From Opitutaceae bacterium (GTDB lineage Bacteria > Verrucomicrobiota > Verrucomicrobiia > Opitutales > Opitutaceae), in the NCBI GenBank assembly GCA_029979145.1, contig JAPOIC010000044.1, positions 1 through 11,555 on the forward strand: 11,555 bases of DNA. Reading direction: 5' to 3'. Below, piece by piece: positions 1-6,609 of the stretch (position 1 is its first letter; every line of letters starts with the position of its first letter). The position numbers were made by a program, and so were the translations under genes. The notes below the pieces were generated by a model, which saw only the letters and a program-made list of their open reading frames with translations, did not search any database and was not told the origin of the DNA.

Positions 1-20
1 CCGCCCGACAGACACCCACT

Positions 21-52
21 TTCAGCCCTTCAGCCTTTCAGTACTTCAGCCT
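21..52. repeat. Four tandem 8-bp units upstream of sufD
   Basis: Four consecutive 8-base units share the core TTCAG: TTCAGCCC (21-28), TTCAGCCT (29-36), TTCAGTAC (37-44) and TTCAGCCT (45-52). A pyrimidine run follows, and the sufD ATG lies 11 bases beyond the last unit. The rest of positions 1-63 shows no ORF and no purine-rich ribosome binding site. The array is seen directly; any role in sufD expression is not shown. Confidence 0.7.
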
Positions 53-63
53 TTTTCTTCCGC

Positions 64-1377
64 ATGTCCGCTTTGACCCAGACCACCGACGCCACCGGCC
101 TCAACAGCGAGCGCTTCGCCGTTCACCTTTCGCAGCGCGCGTCGCTGCCCGATTGGTGGCTCGAAGCCAAGAAGGCCGCCTGGAATCAGTTCAACGCCCT
201 GCCGCTGCCTTCCCGAGCGGACGAGCGCTGGAGATTTTCCAATCTCAAGGGCCTCGACCTCGACGGCTACCTCCTTCCCGAGGAGGCCGCGCTGCACGTC
301 CCGCACTTGCCCGACTTCGCCCACGCCGCGGAGATGACGTTCTCCAACCGCCAGGTCGTCGACCGCAGCACCCTGCCGGCCGAGCTGGCGGCCAAGGGCG
401 TGATCTTCGCCCCGTTCAACGAGGCGCTGCGCGATCACGGCGACCTCGTGCGCCGTTATTTCCAAAAACATCCGGCCAATCTCGGCAGCGAGAAATTCGT
501 CGCCCTCAACACCGCCTTGACCGCCACCGGCGCCGTGCTCTACGTGCCCAAAGGGGTCGAAATCGACACGCCGCTGGTCGTGCAACACACGCTCTCCGGC
601 GACCACAAGGCCGCCTTCCCGCATACGATCGTGATCCTTGAAGATCACGCCAAGGCCACGCTCGTAGAGTATTTCGTGTCCGCCTCGTCGCAGGAAGCTC
701 ACCTCGTGTCCGGCGTCAACGACCTGCACGCCGGCCCCGGCTCGCAGCTTACCTACGTCGGCGTGCAGAACTGGTCCGAGCGCACCCTCGCTTTTCAGAC
801 CAACTCCATTGCCGTCGAACGTGACGCCCGGGTGCTCTCGGCCAACGTCCACCTTGGCGGCCAGCAGGTGCGCCACGAATCGCACAGCCGTTTGCTCGCA
901 CCCGGCGCGCACAGCGAGATGTGCTCGCTCACCGTGGCTCACGGCGAACAGGAGTTCGACCAGCGCACGCTGCAGACCCACGCCGCGCCGCACACGTCGT
1001 CGAACCTCCTCTACAAGAACGTGCTTCTCGACCGCGCGCACACCATCTTCTCCGGCCTCATCGTTGTCGACGCCGACGCCCAGAAGACCGACGCCTACCA
1101 GAGCAACCGCAACCTCATGCTCAGCGACGACGCCTCGGCTGACTCGCTCCCTGGCCTCGAAATCCAGGCCAACGACGTAAAGTGCACGCACGGCGCCACC
1201 AGCTCGCGCCTCGACCCGGAGCAGCTCTACTACCTCCAGGCCCGCGGCGTGCCGCCGGCCCGCGCCCACGAGCTGCTCGTCTTCGGTTTCTTCGAGCGCG
1301 TGCTCAACAAGCTCACCGACGACAATCTGCACGAGGCTCTCGGCACCTTCATCCAGGAAAAGTTCAAGAAACTCTGA
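64..1377 (+). CDS. sufD: Fe-S cluster assembly protein SufD
   Basis: This 437-residue protein belongs to the SufB/SufD family. SufD is a cytosolic scaffold subunit that joins SufB and the ATPase SufC in the SufBCD complex, which builds iron-sulfur clusters. The C-terminal half carries the family beta-helix core. The diagnostic segment is NDVKCTHGATSSRLD, with Cys374 and His376; this His corresponds to the conserved functional His of E. coli SufD. The C-terminal helical part (ARAHELLVFGFFERVL) is also typical. Length is close to the E. coli protein (423). The ATG at 64 fits the family N-terminus, although no Shine-Dalgarno sequence precedes it. sufT follows after 7 bases, so the two are probably co-transcribed. 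sufC and sufB would be expected to the left of the window but cannot be seen. A SufB identity is less likely given the length and the KCTHG motif. Confidence 0.93.
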   Translation: MSALTQTTDATGLNSERFAVHLSQRASLPDWWLEAKKAAWNQFNALPLPSRADERWRFSNLKGLDLDGYLLPEEAALHVPHLPDFAHAAEMTFSNRQVVDRSTLPAELAAKGVIFAPFNEALRDHGDLVRRYFQKHPANLGSEKFVALNTALTATGAVLYVPKGVEIDTPLVVQHTLSGDHKAAFPHTIVILEDHAKATLVEYFVSASSQEAHLVSGVNDLHAGPGSQLTYVGVQNWSERTLAFQTNSIAVERDARVLSANVHLGGQQVRHESHSRLLAPGAHSEMCSLTVAHGEQEFDQRTLQTHAAPHTSSNLLYKNVLLDRAHTIFSGLIVVDADAQKTDAYQSNRNLMLSDDASADSLPGLEIQANDVKCTHGATSSRLDPEQLYYLQARGVPPARAHELLVFGFFERVLNKLTDDNLHEALGTFIQEKFKKL

Positions 1378-1384
1378 TCCCGCC

Positions 1385-1930
1385 ATGTCGAACAAGGAAC
1401 GCACCCTCTTCCGCGACGTCACCGCCACGCAGATCCCGTCCGGCGACAAGCAGACGCTCACCGCCAGCACCACCCTGTTCATCCACCAGACCCTCGGCGG
1501 CAGCTACACGGTGCAAACCGACTTCGGTCTCTTCCGCATCGACGGCAAGGACGGCGACGCGCTGGGCGAGGAAGTGCTCGAGGCCAAGGTCGAGGCGGTC
1601 ACGCTCGCCGACGGTTCTCCCGACCCCGAGGCGGTTTGGACGCAACTCCGCAAGGTCTTCGACCCCGAGATCCCCGTGAACATCGTCGACCTTGGCTTGG
1701 TTTACTCGATGGACATCGAGAAGAAGGAAGACGACGCCTACAAGGTGCTCGTGGCCATGACCCTGACGGCCCCGGGCTGCGGCATGGGCCCGGCCATCGC
1801 CGAAGACGCGAGGAGCAAGATTCTCCTCATCCCCGGCGTCGACGAAGCCGACGTCCGCATCACCTGGGAACCACCCTGGAATCAGTCCATGATCTCCGAG
1901 GAAGGGAAGATGAAGCTCGGGTTGATCTAA
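1385..1930 (+). CDS. sufT: Fe-S assembly protein SufT, long form (MIP18/DUF59 domain)
   Basis: This 181-residue protein matches the long SufT family (TIGR03406-type), which helps in maturation of iron-sulfur proteins and is usually encoded in SUF operons. The N-terminal part, up to about residue 80, has the long-form features RDVTATQIPSGDKQTL and HQTLGGSYTV. The MIP18/DUF59 domain follows, with DPEIPVNIVDLGLVY starting at Asp93, the conserved MTLTAPGCGMG with Cys132, and a C-terminal WEPPWNQSMISEEGKMKLG. Cys132 is the conserved cysteine expected to matter for cluster transfer in this family. The gene starts 7 bases after the sufD stop, which supports one transcript and a role in the same pathway. 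Nothing suggests damage. Confidence in the family is high; the biochemical role is known only in general terms. Confidence 0.92.
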   Translation: MSNKERTLFRDVTATQIPSGDKQTLTASTTLFIHQTLGGSYTVQTDFGLFRIDGKDGDALGEEVLEAKVEAVTLADGSPDPEAVWTQLRKVFDPEIPVNIVDLGLVYSMDIEKKEDDAYKVLVAMTLTAPGCGMGPAIAEDARSKILLIPGVDEADVRITWEPPWNQSMISEEGKMKLGLI

Positions 1931-1990
1931 GCCCGTCCTTCGCTGATTTCCTTGCGACCGGCGTGGTGCGGGAGCAGCGTCTGCCACCCC

Positions 1991-3460
1991 ATGGCGGACG
2001 ACTCCCGCAAGCGTCAAATTGCCTTTAATCCGCGCGACCGCACTTGGCGCGGCAAGCTCTGGGTGCGCCTCAACACGTCTGACGGCCCCAAGGTCTTCTT
2101 CATCTGGTCGCGTATCGCTTGGGTTGTCGCCACCTTGGTCGTGGTCGGCTGGCTCGGCTTGGCGGGAGCGGCGTGGGCCTTCGTGAAATTCAAGCGCGGC
2201 GTCAGCAATGTCGCCTTGGTCGACCTCGCATTTTACCCGTTCCGCCGCCAGCACTATCGCGAAACGCTGGGACGGCATGCCTACAGCCAGGCGAAAGCTG
2301 CACTCGAACGCGGGGCGGGCAACGAGGCTTTCATGCTCCTGCGCACGGCCGTGGCGCGAACCCCGGACAACCTTGAGGCGCGGCGTGACCTGGCCGCATT
2401 TTACCAACAACTCGGGCGGCCGGACGCGGCCATCGAGGTCGCAGAGGCGGGGCTGGCCCGGGCCGACGACAATACCGACTACCTGCGGTTTTATCTGCAA
2501 CTCTTGGAAACCAACCGCCGCTTTCATGCCATCGCCACGTTCGGCGCCCAAGTATTGCCGGAAAGCCCGGACGACAGCCCCTATCACCGCGAGCTCGCCC
2601 ACCAGACTGCTCGCGCCACCGCCCGGCTTGGTCACTACGACGCGGCGCGCGCCCTGATTGAACACTGGAACCTGCAGCGCACGACCCGCGGTCAGATCGA
2701 TCTGGCGGTCATCGATGTCGCCGACGACAAACGCCCCGCGGCCATCGAGCGTCTGGAGCAGGTGCTCACGGCCCAACCGGATGCGGAATTGGCGGCGTTG
2801 CTCCTCGTCCAAGCCTATCGCGCCGAGGGTCAGCTGGACGCCGCGCGCCGGGTCGCGTTTCGACGCGTCATGTTGAAACCGGACAGCCCCGGAGCGAGGG
2901 CCGATCTGATCGGCCTCTTGAGCGAGACCGGCGAACGCAACGCCTACGAGCGGGAGCGAACAAACTATTTGGAGCAATTTCGGGACGACGAACGTGCGCT
3001 TCGCCTGCTGATCGTCACGGCCAGTCAGGTCAAAAACCCCGAACTCGCCCGCGAAGTGCTGACCGTGGCGCCCACGGACCCGACCGGCCGAAAGGCCCCG
3101 GCGCTCCTGCTCGCCTGCATGCAAGCGGAGTGTCAGGCCGGCGACTATGCCGGCGCGCTGCACACGGGCGCACTGTTGCAGGATCACCTCGATCTCGCCC
3201 CCGGCTGGCTGGCCGGTCTCAGCGCCTGCCGTGCATGGGCGTCATTCGGTTTGCAACGCACAACCGACGCCCAGACCTGGCTGAACCAATTGCTGACCCT
3301 GCAAGGCCCCACCTTCGAAGCCAACGCCAGTCTGCTCGCCCCGCAACTTGCCGCCTTGGGGCTCAAGGCGGAGACGCGGCGGCTGCGGCTCGCGCTCGTG
3401 GAACGGGCGCCGGAAAACGCGGGTTACCTGGTCCAGCTCGTGACTGATGACTTCGAATAA
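1991..3460 (+). CDS. Membrane-anchored TPR-like protein, apparently interrupted near its 3' end
   Basis: From the ATG at 1991 this encodes 489 residues. A hydrophilic basic N-terminus (about 1-35) is followed by one membrane helix (about 41-65, rich in V, W, L, A and G). A long alpha-helical region then has repeating TPR-like pairs, for example AFMLLRTAVARTPDNLEARR and the LGRPDAAIEVAEAGL segment. The likely topology is one anchor with a large soluble helical-repeat domain that binds protein partners. I do not recognise a specific family. A TTG at 1952 would add 13 residues, but ATG is preferred because the extra residues look non-coding. Neither start has a good Shine-Dalgarno sequence. The gene lies 60 bases after sufT, so it may share its transcript. 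The TAA at 3458-3460 is probably not the ancestral end, because the same frame stays open and codon-biased to 3622. Confidence 0.8.
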   Translation: MADDSRKRQIAFNPRDRTWRGKLWVRLNTSDGPKVFFIWSRIAWVVATLVVVGWLGLAGAAWAFVKFKRGVSNVALVDLAFYPFRRQHYRETLGRHAYSQAKAALERGAGNEAFMLLRTAVARTPDNLEARRDLAAFYQQLGRPDAAIEVAEAGLARADDNTDYLRFYLQLLETNRRFHAIATFGAQVLPESPDDSPYHRELAHQTARATARLGHYDAARALIEHWNLQRTTRGQIDLAVIDVADDKRPAAIERLEQVLTAQPDAELAALLLVQAYRAEGQLDAARRVAFRRVMLKPDSPGARADLIGLLSETGERNAYERERTNYLEQFRDDERALRLLIVTASQVKNPELAREVLTVAPTDPTGRKAPALLLACMQAECQAGDYAGALHTGALLQDHLDLAPGWLAGLSACRAWASFGLQRTTDAQTWLNQLLTLQGPTFEANASLLAPQLAALGLKAETRRLRLALVERAPENAGYLVQLVTDDFE

Positions 3461-3622
3461 CAATCGTGGGAAGAGGTGCGGCAACGCCTACCGGCCCTGC
3501 TCGCGCTGGAGACCAAGCCGGCTGAATTGCTGCAGCGTCTGGTGCACGTGGAGGGCCTGCTGAATCTCCCGCCCGACCTCCGTCAGCGGCTCCGCCTCGC
3601 CGCCGAGCAGGTGACACAGTAA
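3461..3622 (+). other. In-frame coding remnant after the TAA of the TPR gene
   Basis: Immediately after the TAA at 3458-3460 the same frame runs 53 sense codons to a second TAA at 3620-3622. The translation begins QSWEEVRQRLPALL and contains AELLQRLVHVEGLLNLPP, an amphipathic helical sequence that continues the TPR-like character. By hand count, 43 of 53 third codon positions are G or C, as expected for a real gene in this genome. The stretch is therefore most likely the original C-terminus of the upstream gene, cut off by a nonsense change, a sequencing error, or a stop that is read through. A GTG at 3476 could restart translation, but nothing shows that it does. Confidence 0.7.
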
Positions 3623-3671
3623 TCGCGACGGCAGCTTGCCAAACGCCGCCTCACCCCCACTTTTGTCCCCT

Positions 3672-4319
3672 ATGCATTTCGCGAATCTCCAAACCGGCTT
3701 GAAGGAACCGCTTCCCCGCGCCGCCGACGACGAAGATGAAGACGAGGACACCGTCTCGGCCAAGAGCCCGATGCCCATTGCCGCCCAGATCCAGAAAAAG
3801 TTCCTGGAGCAGCGGAAGATCTTCCTTTGGGGCGCCGTCACCGACGAGACCGCCAAGGACATCACCGAGAAGCTCCTCTACCTCGAGGCCAGCGCGCCAG
3901 GGAAGGAAATCTTTTTCTACATCAACACCCCAGGCGGCTCAATCACCGCGGGCATGGCGGTTTACGACACCATGCAGCTGATCACTTCGCCGGTCACCGT
4001 GATCGTCACCGGCATGGCGGCTTCCATGGGTTCGATCCTGCTCAGCGGCGCCAAGAAGGGTTGCCGACTGCTCTACCCGCATTCCCGCGTGCTGATCCAC
4101 CAGCCGCTCATCTCGGGCCGTTTCATCGGCCCGGCCACCGACATCAACATCCAGGCGCAGGAAATGGAAAAGCTCCGCGCGGAGTTGAACCAAATTCTCG
4201 CCGACGCTTCCGGCCAGCCGCTGGAACGCATCACCCGCGACACCGACCGCGACTTCTACCTCAACGCCAAGGAGGCCATCGAATACGGCCTGGCGGACAA
4301 GATCGTCGACAAGGTCTAA
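3672..4319 (+). CDS. clpP: ATP-dependent Clp protease proteolytic subunit ClpP
   Basis: This 215-residue serine protease subunit (ATG at 3672) forms the barrel that degrades proteins unfolded by a Clp ATPase in the cytosol. The catalytic triad is intact: Ser118 in GMAASMGS, His143 in SRVLIHQP and Asp192 in RDTDRDF. The spacings of 25 and 49 residues equal those of E. coli ClpP. Substrate-groove motifs INTPGGSITAGM and YDTMQ are present. The N-terminus is unusual. Residues 19-26 are eight acidic residues in a row, and the usual YDIYSRLL segment is replaced by AAQIQKKFL. This suggests a paralogue with a divergent axial face rather than the main ClpP. A TTG at 3636 would add 12 residues but has no support. 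No clpX or tig gene is adjacent. A strong terminator follows. Confidence 0.93.
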   Translation: MHFANLQTGLKEPLPRAADDEDEDEDTVSAKSPMPIAAQIQKKFLEQRKIFLWGAVTDETAKDITEKLLYLEASAPGKEIFFYINTPGGSITAGMAVYDTMQLITSPVTVIVTGMAASMGSILLSGAKKGCRLLYPHSRVLIHQPLISGRFIGPATDINIQAQEMEKLRAELNQILADASGQPLERITRDTDRDFYLNAKEAIEYGLADKIVDKV

Positions 4320-4344
4320 GGTCGGCGCCGTCGATCGCTCATCG

Positions 4345-4375
4345 GGGCGGGGATAATTCCCCGCCCTAATTTTTT
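4345..4375 (+). terminator. Rho-independent terminator after clpP
   Basis: A perfect 9-bp stem, GGGCGGGGA (4345-4353) with TCCCCGCCC (4358-4366), closes a TAAT loop. The sequence TAATTTTTT follows, with six T residues at 4370-4375. It lies 25 bases after the clpP stop and has the T tract only on the plus strand, so it serves clpP. It overlaps the last codons of the convergent minus-strand gene. Confidence 0.9.
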
Positions 4376-5997
4376 GCCTTGGCCGCGAGCTGGTTCGCCT
4401 CGGCTTCCCACGCCATCGCTTGTTTCAGGTCGCCGTTGCCACTGGCCAGCCGCACCCCGTCGCGCAACCAATCCTGTCGCAGACCGTCGGGCAGGTCCCG
4501 CAACTGCAGCAATTGCTGCAGCACGGTCTGCGCATCACCACCCCGCCCGCACGCTCGCAGGATTTCCGCGGCCGCTTTGAGCAGCGCCCAGTCGTTGGTC
4601 GGAGCGGAGCGAAGAAAAGTCACAAATCCAATGGCAGTCGCCGCACCGGCGAGATCGCCCTGCGCCTCAAGCCGAGTCGCCAACTCCACGCCGAGTGCGA
4701 GACTGGGTTGCGCGTTCAACTCGCGGCGAGCCAGCGCCAATGCGGCTTCCGGCTCACCGACCCGGTCCAGGCGTTGCATCTCGCGCAAAGCCACATACGG
4801 ACGCAGGGCGGCGGGTAGTTGCTCCCGACCGAGCCACTGTTCCGTTTCACTGCGGGCAAACGGCCGGTAAAGCGGATCGCCAATCAAGACGTTCATCCAG
4901 CTGAAGCACGGCAACGCCAGGGTCGCCGCGTCGCACAGGGTCTGGCCCTCCGCCAACGCCGCCAGCATGACGTGGGGAAAATGCATGAACTGCAGGTAGG
5001 GCTCAAAAACCGCCCCGGTGGTCGCGGCGGCGCCGCGGGCGACCAACAGGCCACACCATCCGGACGTGTCCGACCTCAGGGTCGCGGCGGAAAAACTGTG
5101 GATGTGGACCGCGATGGCGCCCGGGGCAAAACGGAAACCCGGCAGGCGAAAGGGCCCGTTGGCGTTGCTGGCATACCAGCCAAAATAAAGGGCCGGGGCG
5201 TCAAAGCGTGCGCTTTCCGGGAAAGTGCCCGACTCATCGTGCACTTCCGGACGGAAATCCATCGCCGTCGCCTGATCGGCAATGAGGCGCATCCATTGCT
5301 CGCCCTGTCGGTGGGGACCGCGCACGTCGACATACGCGCGCCCAATCAACCCGCGGCGCTCCGCCTCCAACGTGCCGTCGATCATCGCGATGACGTCCCG
5401 GCATTGCGGGCCGTCGAGCCGGCCGACCTTCACGATCATCTTTTCCACCAGCACCGAGGGATCCTGGCTCCGGAACAGCGGATTGGGCACCAAGGCGTTG
5501 ATGTCGTAGTGCCCAAAGGCCAGCAGCGCCAACTCGGAGTCCACCGCGGATCGGTTGGTGCGAAACTCACTGCGCTCGCCCAGGTCCGGCTGCTCGTGAA
5601 ACAACTCGGGGCTGTGATTAATGCGGAGCGGCACGCCCCGGCACACCACGAGGTAGGACACCCGGTGCCCCGAGAAAACCAGCTTGCGGCGCCCCACGTC
5701 GTCAAACCCTTGCGCCTGCAGGGCGTCGATCCACTCCCGCCGGATAAGCTCGTCCTGCAGCGGTTGCCAGATGCTCAGGACGAAATCGCGCCACGTGATC
5801 GTTTCGCCGGTTGGCATCGGCAGGGCGACAATGTTCGCAGCCGGCACGCCGCGTTGCTCGGCGTAATACTTGGCGATCCGCACGGAGTCTGCGTCCGATT
5901 CGTTCGCCAGGATCACCACGCGCGCCGCCAGACTCTCCGCCGAGGCGGGTCGGACGCCGGCCAGGATCAGGCACGCCAGCACGAGGAAACGCTTCAC
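4366..5997 (-). CDS. Secreted TIGR03790-family protein of unknown function
   Basis: This 543-residue protein starts at a GTG (5997) preceded by a G-rich, Shine-Dalgarno-like GGAGGGG. A signal peptide is clear (MKRFLVLACLILAGVRPASA, cleavage near residue 20), so the protein is exported. Residues 27-75 have the TIGR03790 signature: VVILANESDADSVRIAKYYA, then RGVPAANIVALP. A later core contains FGWYASN, IAVHIHSFSAATLR (His300), GWCGLLVARGAAATTGAVFEP (about 313-333, with Cys315) and the MNVLIGDPLYRPF segment. Residues from about 400 are helical and TPR-like. I know no established function for this family. The ARGAAATTGAV...GDPLYRPF pattern recalls caspase-like C25 peptidases, but that is inference and I cannot point to a proven catalytic dyad. 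The gene diverges from crcB and converges on clpP, so it appears monocistronic. Confidence 0.85.
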   Translation of the reverse strand: MKRFLVLACLILAGVRPASAESLAARVVILANESDADSVRIAKYYAEQRGVPAANIVALPMPTGETITWRDFVLSIWQPLQDELIRREWIDALQAQGFDDVGRRKLVFSGHRVSYLVVCRGVPLRINHSPELFHEQPDLGERSEFRTNRSAVDSELALLAFGHYDINALVPNPLFRSQDPSVLVEKMIVKVGRLDGPQCRDVIAMIDGTLEAERRGLIGRAYVDVRGPHRQGEQWMRLIADQATAMDFRPEVHDESGTFPESARFDAPALYFGWYASNANGPFRLPGFRFAPGAIAVHIHSFSAATLRSDTSGWCGLLVARGAAATTGAVFEPYLQFMHFPHVMLAALAEGQTLCDAATLALPCFSWMNVLIGDPLYRPFARSETEQWLGREQLPAALRPYVALREMQRLDRVGEPEAALALARRELNAQPSLALGVELATRLEAQGDLAGAATAIGFVTFLRSAPTNDWALLKAAAEILRACGRGGDAQTVLQQLLQLRDLPDGLRQDWLRDGVRLASGNGDLKQAMAWEAEANQLAAKAKN

Positions 5998-6082
5998 CCC
6001 TCCACCCTGCCACCGTGGCCGGGCTGCTGACGAGGCTACATTCGACCGCTTGCCTTGGGCGCCGCGCCCTGCTTGGGTTGGT

Positions 6083-6144
6083 GCGGCGATGGAATCCGCC
6101 TATTCCACCTCGAGGAAAATCGCCCGCCCGGGCTGATGACTCCA
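6083..6144 (+). promoter_or_regulatory. Fluoride riboswitch (crcB motif)
   Basis: The region matches the crcB RNA class. The 5' part GGCGATGGAATCCGCC (6085-6100) and the 3' part GGGCTGATGACTCC (6130-6143) are near-consensus. The pseudoknot pairs GGCG (6085-6088) with CGCC (6097-6100). P1 pairs GGAATC (6091-6096) with GACTCC (6138-6143), with one A-C mismatch. P3 pairs GCCC (6122-6125) with GGGC (6130-6133). An extra hairpin TTCC/GGAA (6103-6106 with 6114-6117) sits in the joining segment. The start codon of crcB, the fluoride exporter gene, is 34 bases downstream. Such riboswitches turn expression on when fluoride binds. No terminator or clear sequestering stem is visible, so the expression platform is unresolved. 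Confidence 0.88.
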
Positions 6145-6177
6145 GCCCCGCTCGCAAATCCAGTCATCCCGTCCCTC

Positions 6178-6564
6178 ATGCATTATCTCCTCATCGCCTT
6201 CGGTGGTGCCCTCGGCAGCGTGGCACGTTACTGGTTGTCCACGGTCGTCGACCAACGGCTCAACTCCGGATTTCCGTGGGGCACCCTCGGCGTCAACGTC
6301 ACCGGCTGCCTCCTCATCGGCGTCCTCGCCAGCCTTGATGCCGGCGACCGCCTGATCGGCAGCACGCAGACCCGCTTCTTTCTGATGACCGGCCTGTGTG
6401 GTGGCTACACCACGTTCTCATCCTTCAGCCTGCAGACCCTGAGCCTGCTGAAGGAGGGCAACTGGCCCCTCGGCCTCGCCTACGTGCTGGGTTCGGTGTT
6501 GCTGTGCCTTGGTGGCGTTTGGCTCGGCCACGCTGGTGCTGGTTGGCTGCAGGCCGCACGTTGA
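6178..6564 (+). CDS. crcB: Fluoride channel CrcB/Fluc
   Basis: This 128-residue, four-helix inner-membrane protein exports fluoride as a dual-topology dimer. The motifs are GGALGSVARYW near the N-terminus, GTLGVNVTG with Asn40 in the second helix, and GGYTTFSSFS (75-84). The latter carries the Phe80 and Phe83 residues that line the fluoride path in the family, and the break in the third helix. Length is typical (120-130). The ATG at 6178 is chosen because MHYLLIAFGGALG matches the family start. An open frame continues upstream to a TTG at 6055, but it runs through the riboswitch and does not look like protein. No Shine-Dalgarno sequence precedes the ATG (CCCGTCCCTC). The upstream fluoride riboswitch explains its regulation. 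It diverges from the TIGR03790 gene and converges on the amidase gene. Confidence 0.95.
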   Translation: MHYLLIAFGGALGSVARYWLSTVVDQRLNSGFPWGTLGVNVTGCLLIGVLASLDAGDRLIGSTQTRFFLMTGLCGGYTTFSSFSLQTLSLLKEGNWPLGLAYVLGSVLLCLGGVWLGHAGAGWLQAAR

Positions 6565-6570
6565 CGCCGC

Positions 6571-6608
6571 GCTCGCGCCGCGAGCACGATGCGGCGGGGC
6601 GTCCGCCG
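6571..6608. other. Two GC-rich hairpins in the crcB/amidase convergent gap
   Basis: GCTCGCG (6571-6577) and CGCGAGC (6579-6585) form an inverted repeat that folds as at least a 6-bp stem with a 3-base loop. CGGCGG (6592-6597) and CCGCCG (6603-6608) form a second stem. Neither is followed by a T tract on either strand, so these are weak candidates for termination or transcript 3'-end protection between two genes that point at each other. Confidence 0.4.
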
Positions 6609-6609
6609 G

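Noticed and set aside
46..3187. Two long minus-strand open frames opposite sufD, sufT and the TPR gene (46-1482 and 1364-3187)
   Set aside because: They lie antisense to well-supported genes in high-GC DNA, show low-complexity Arg/Gly/Val/Glu-rich translations and contain no recognisable domain.
4504..4521. Perfect 18-bp palindrome CTGCAGCAATTGCTGCAG
   Set aside because: It encodes a Leu/Gln run (LQQLLQ) in the TIGR03790 protein. Leu and Gln codons CTG/CAG and TTG/CAA are mutual reverse complements, so the symmetry is a side effect of coding.
4819..6030. 403-codon plus-strand open frame opposite the TIGR03790 gene
   Set aside because: It is an antisense shadow: the minus-strand gene has a signal peptide and family motifs, and this frame has none.
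6055..6177. Upstream extension of crcB from a TTG at 6055
   Set aside because: The extra residues do not resemble CrcB, and the segment overlaps the fluoride riboswitch; the ATG at 6178 matches the family N-terminus.
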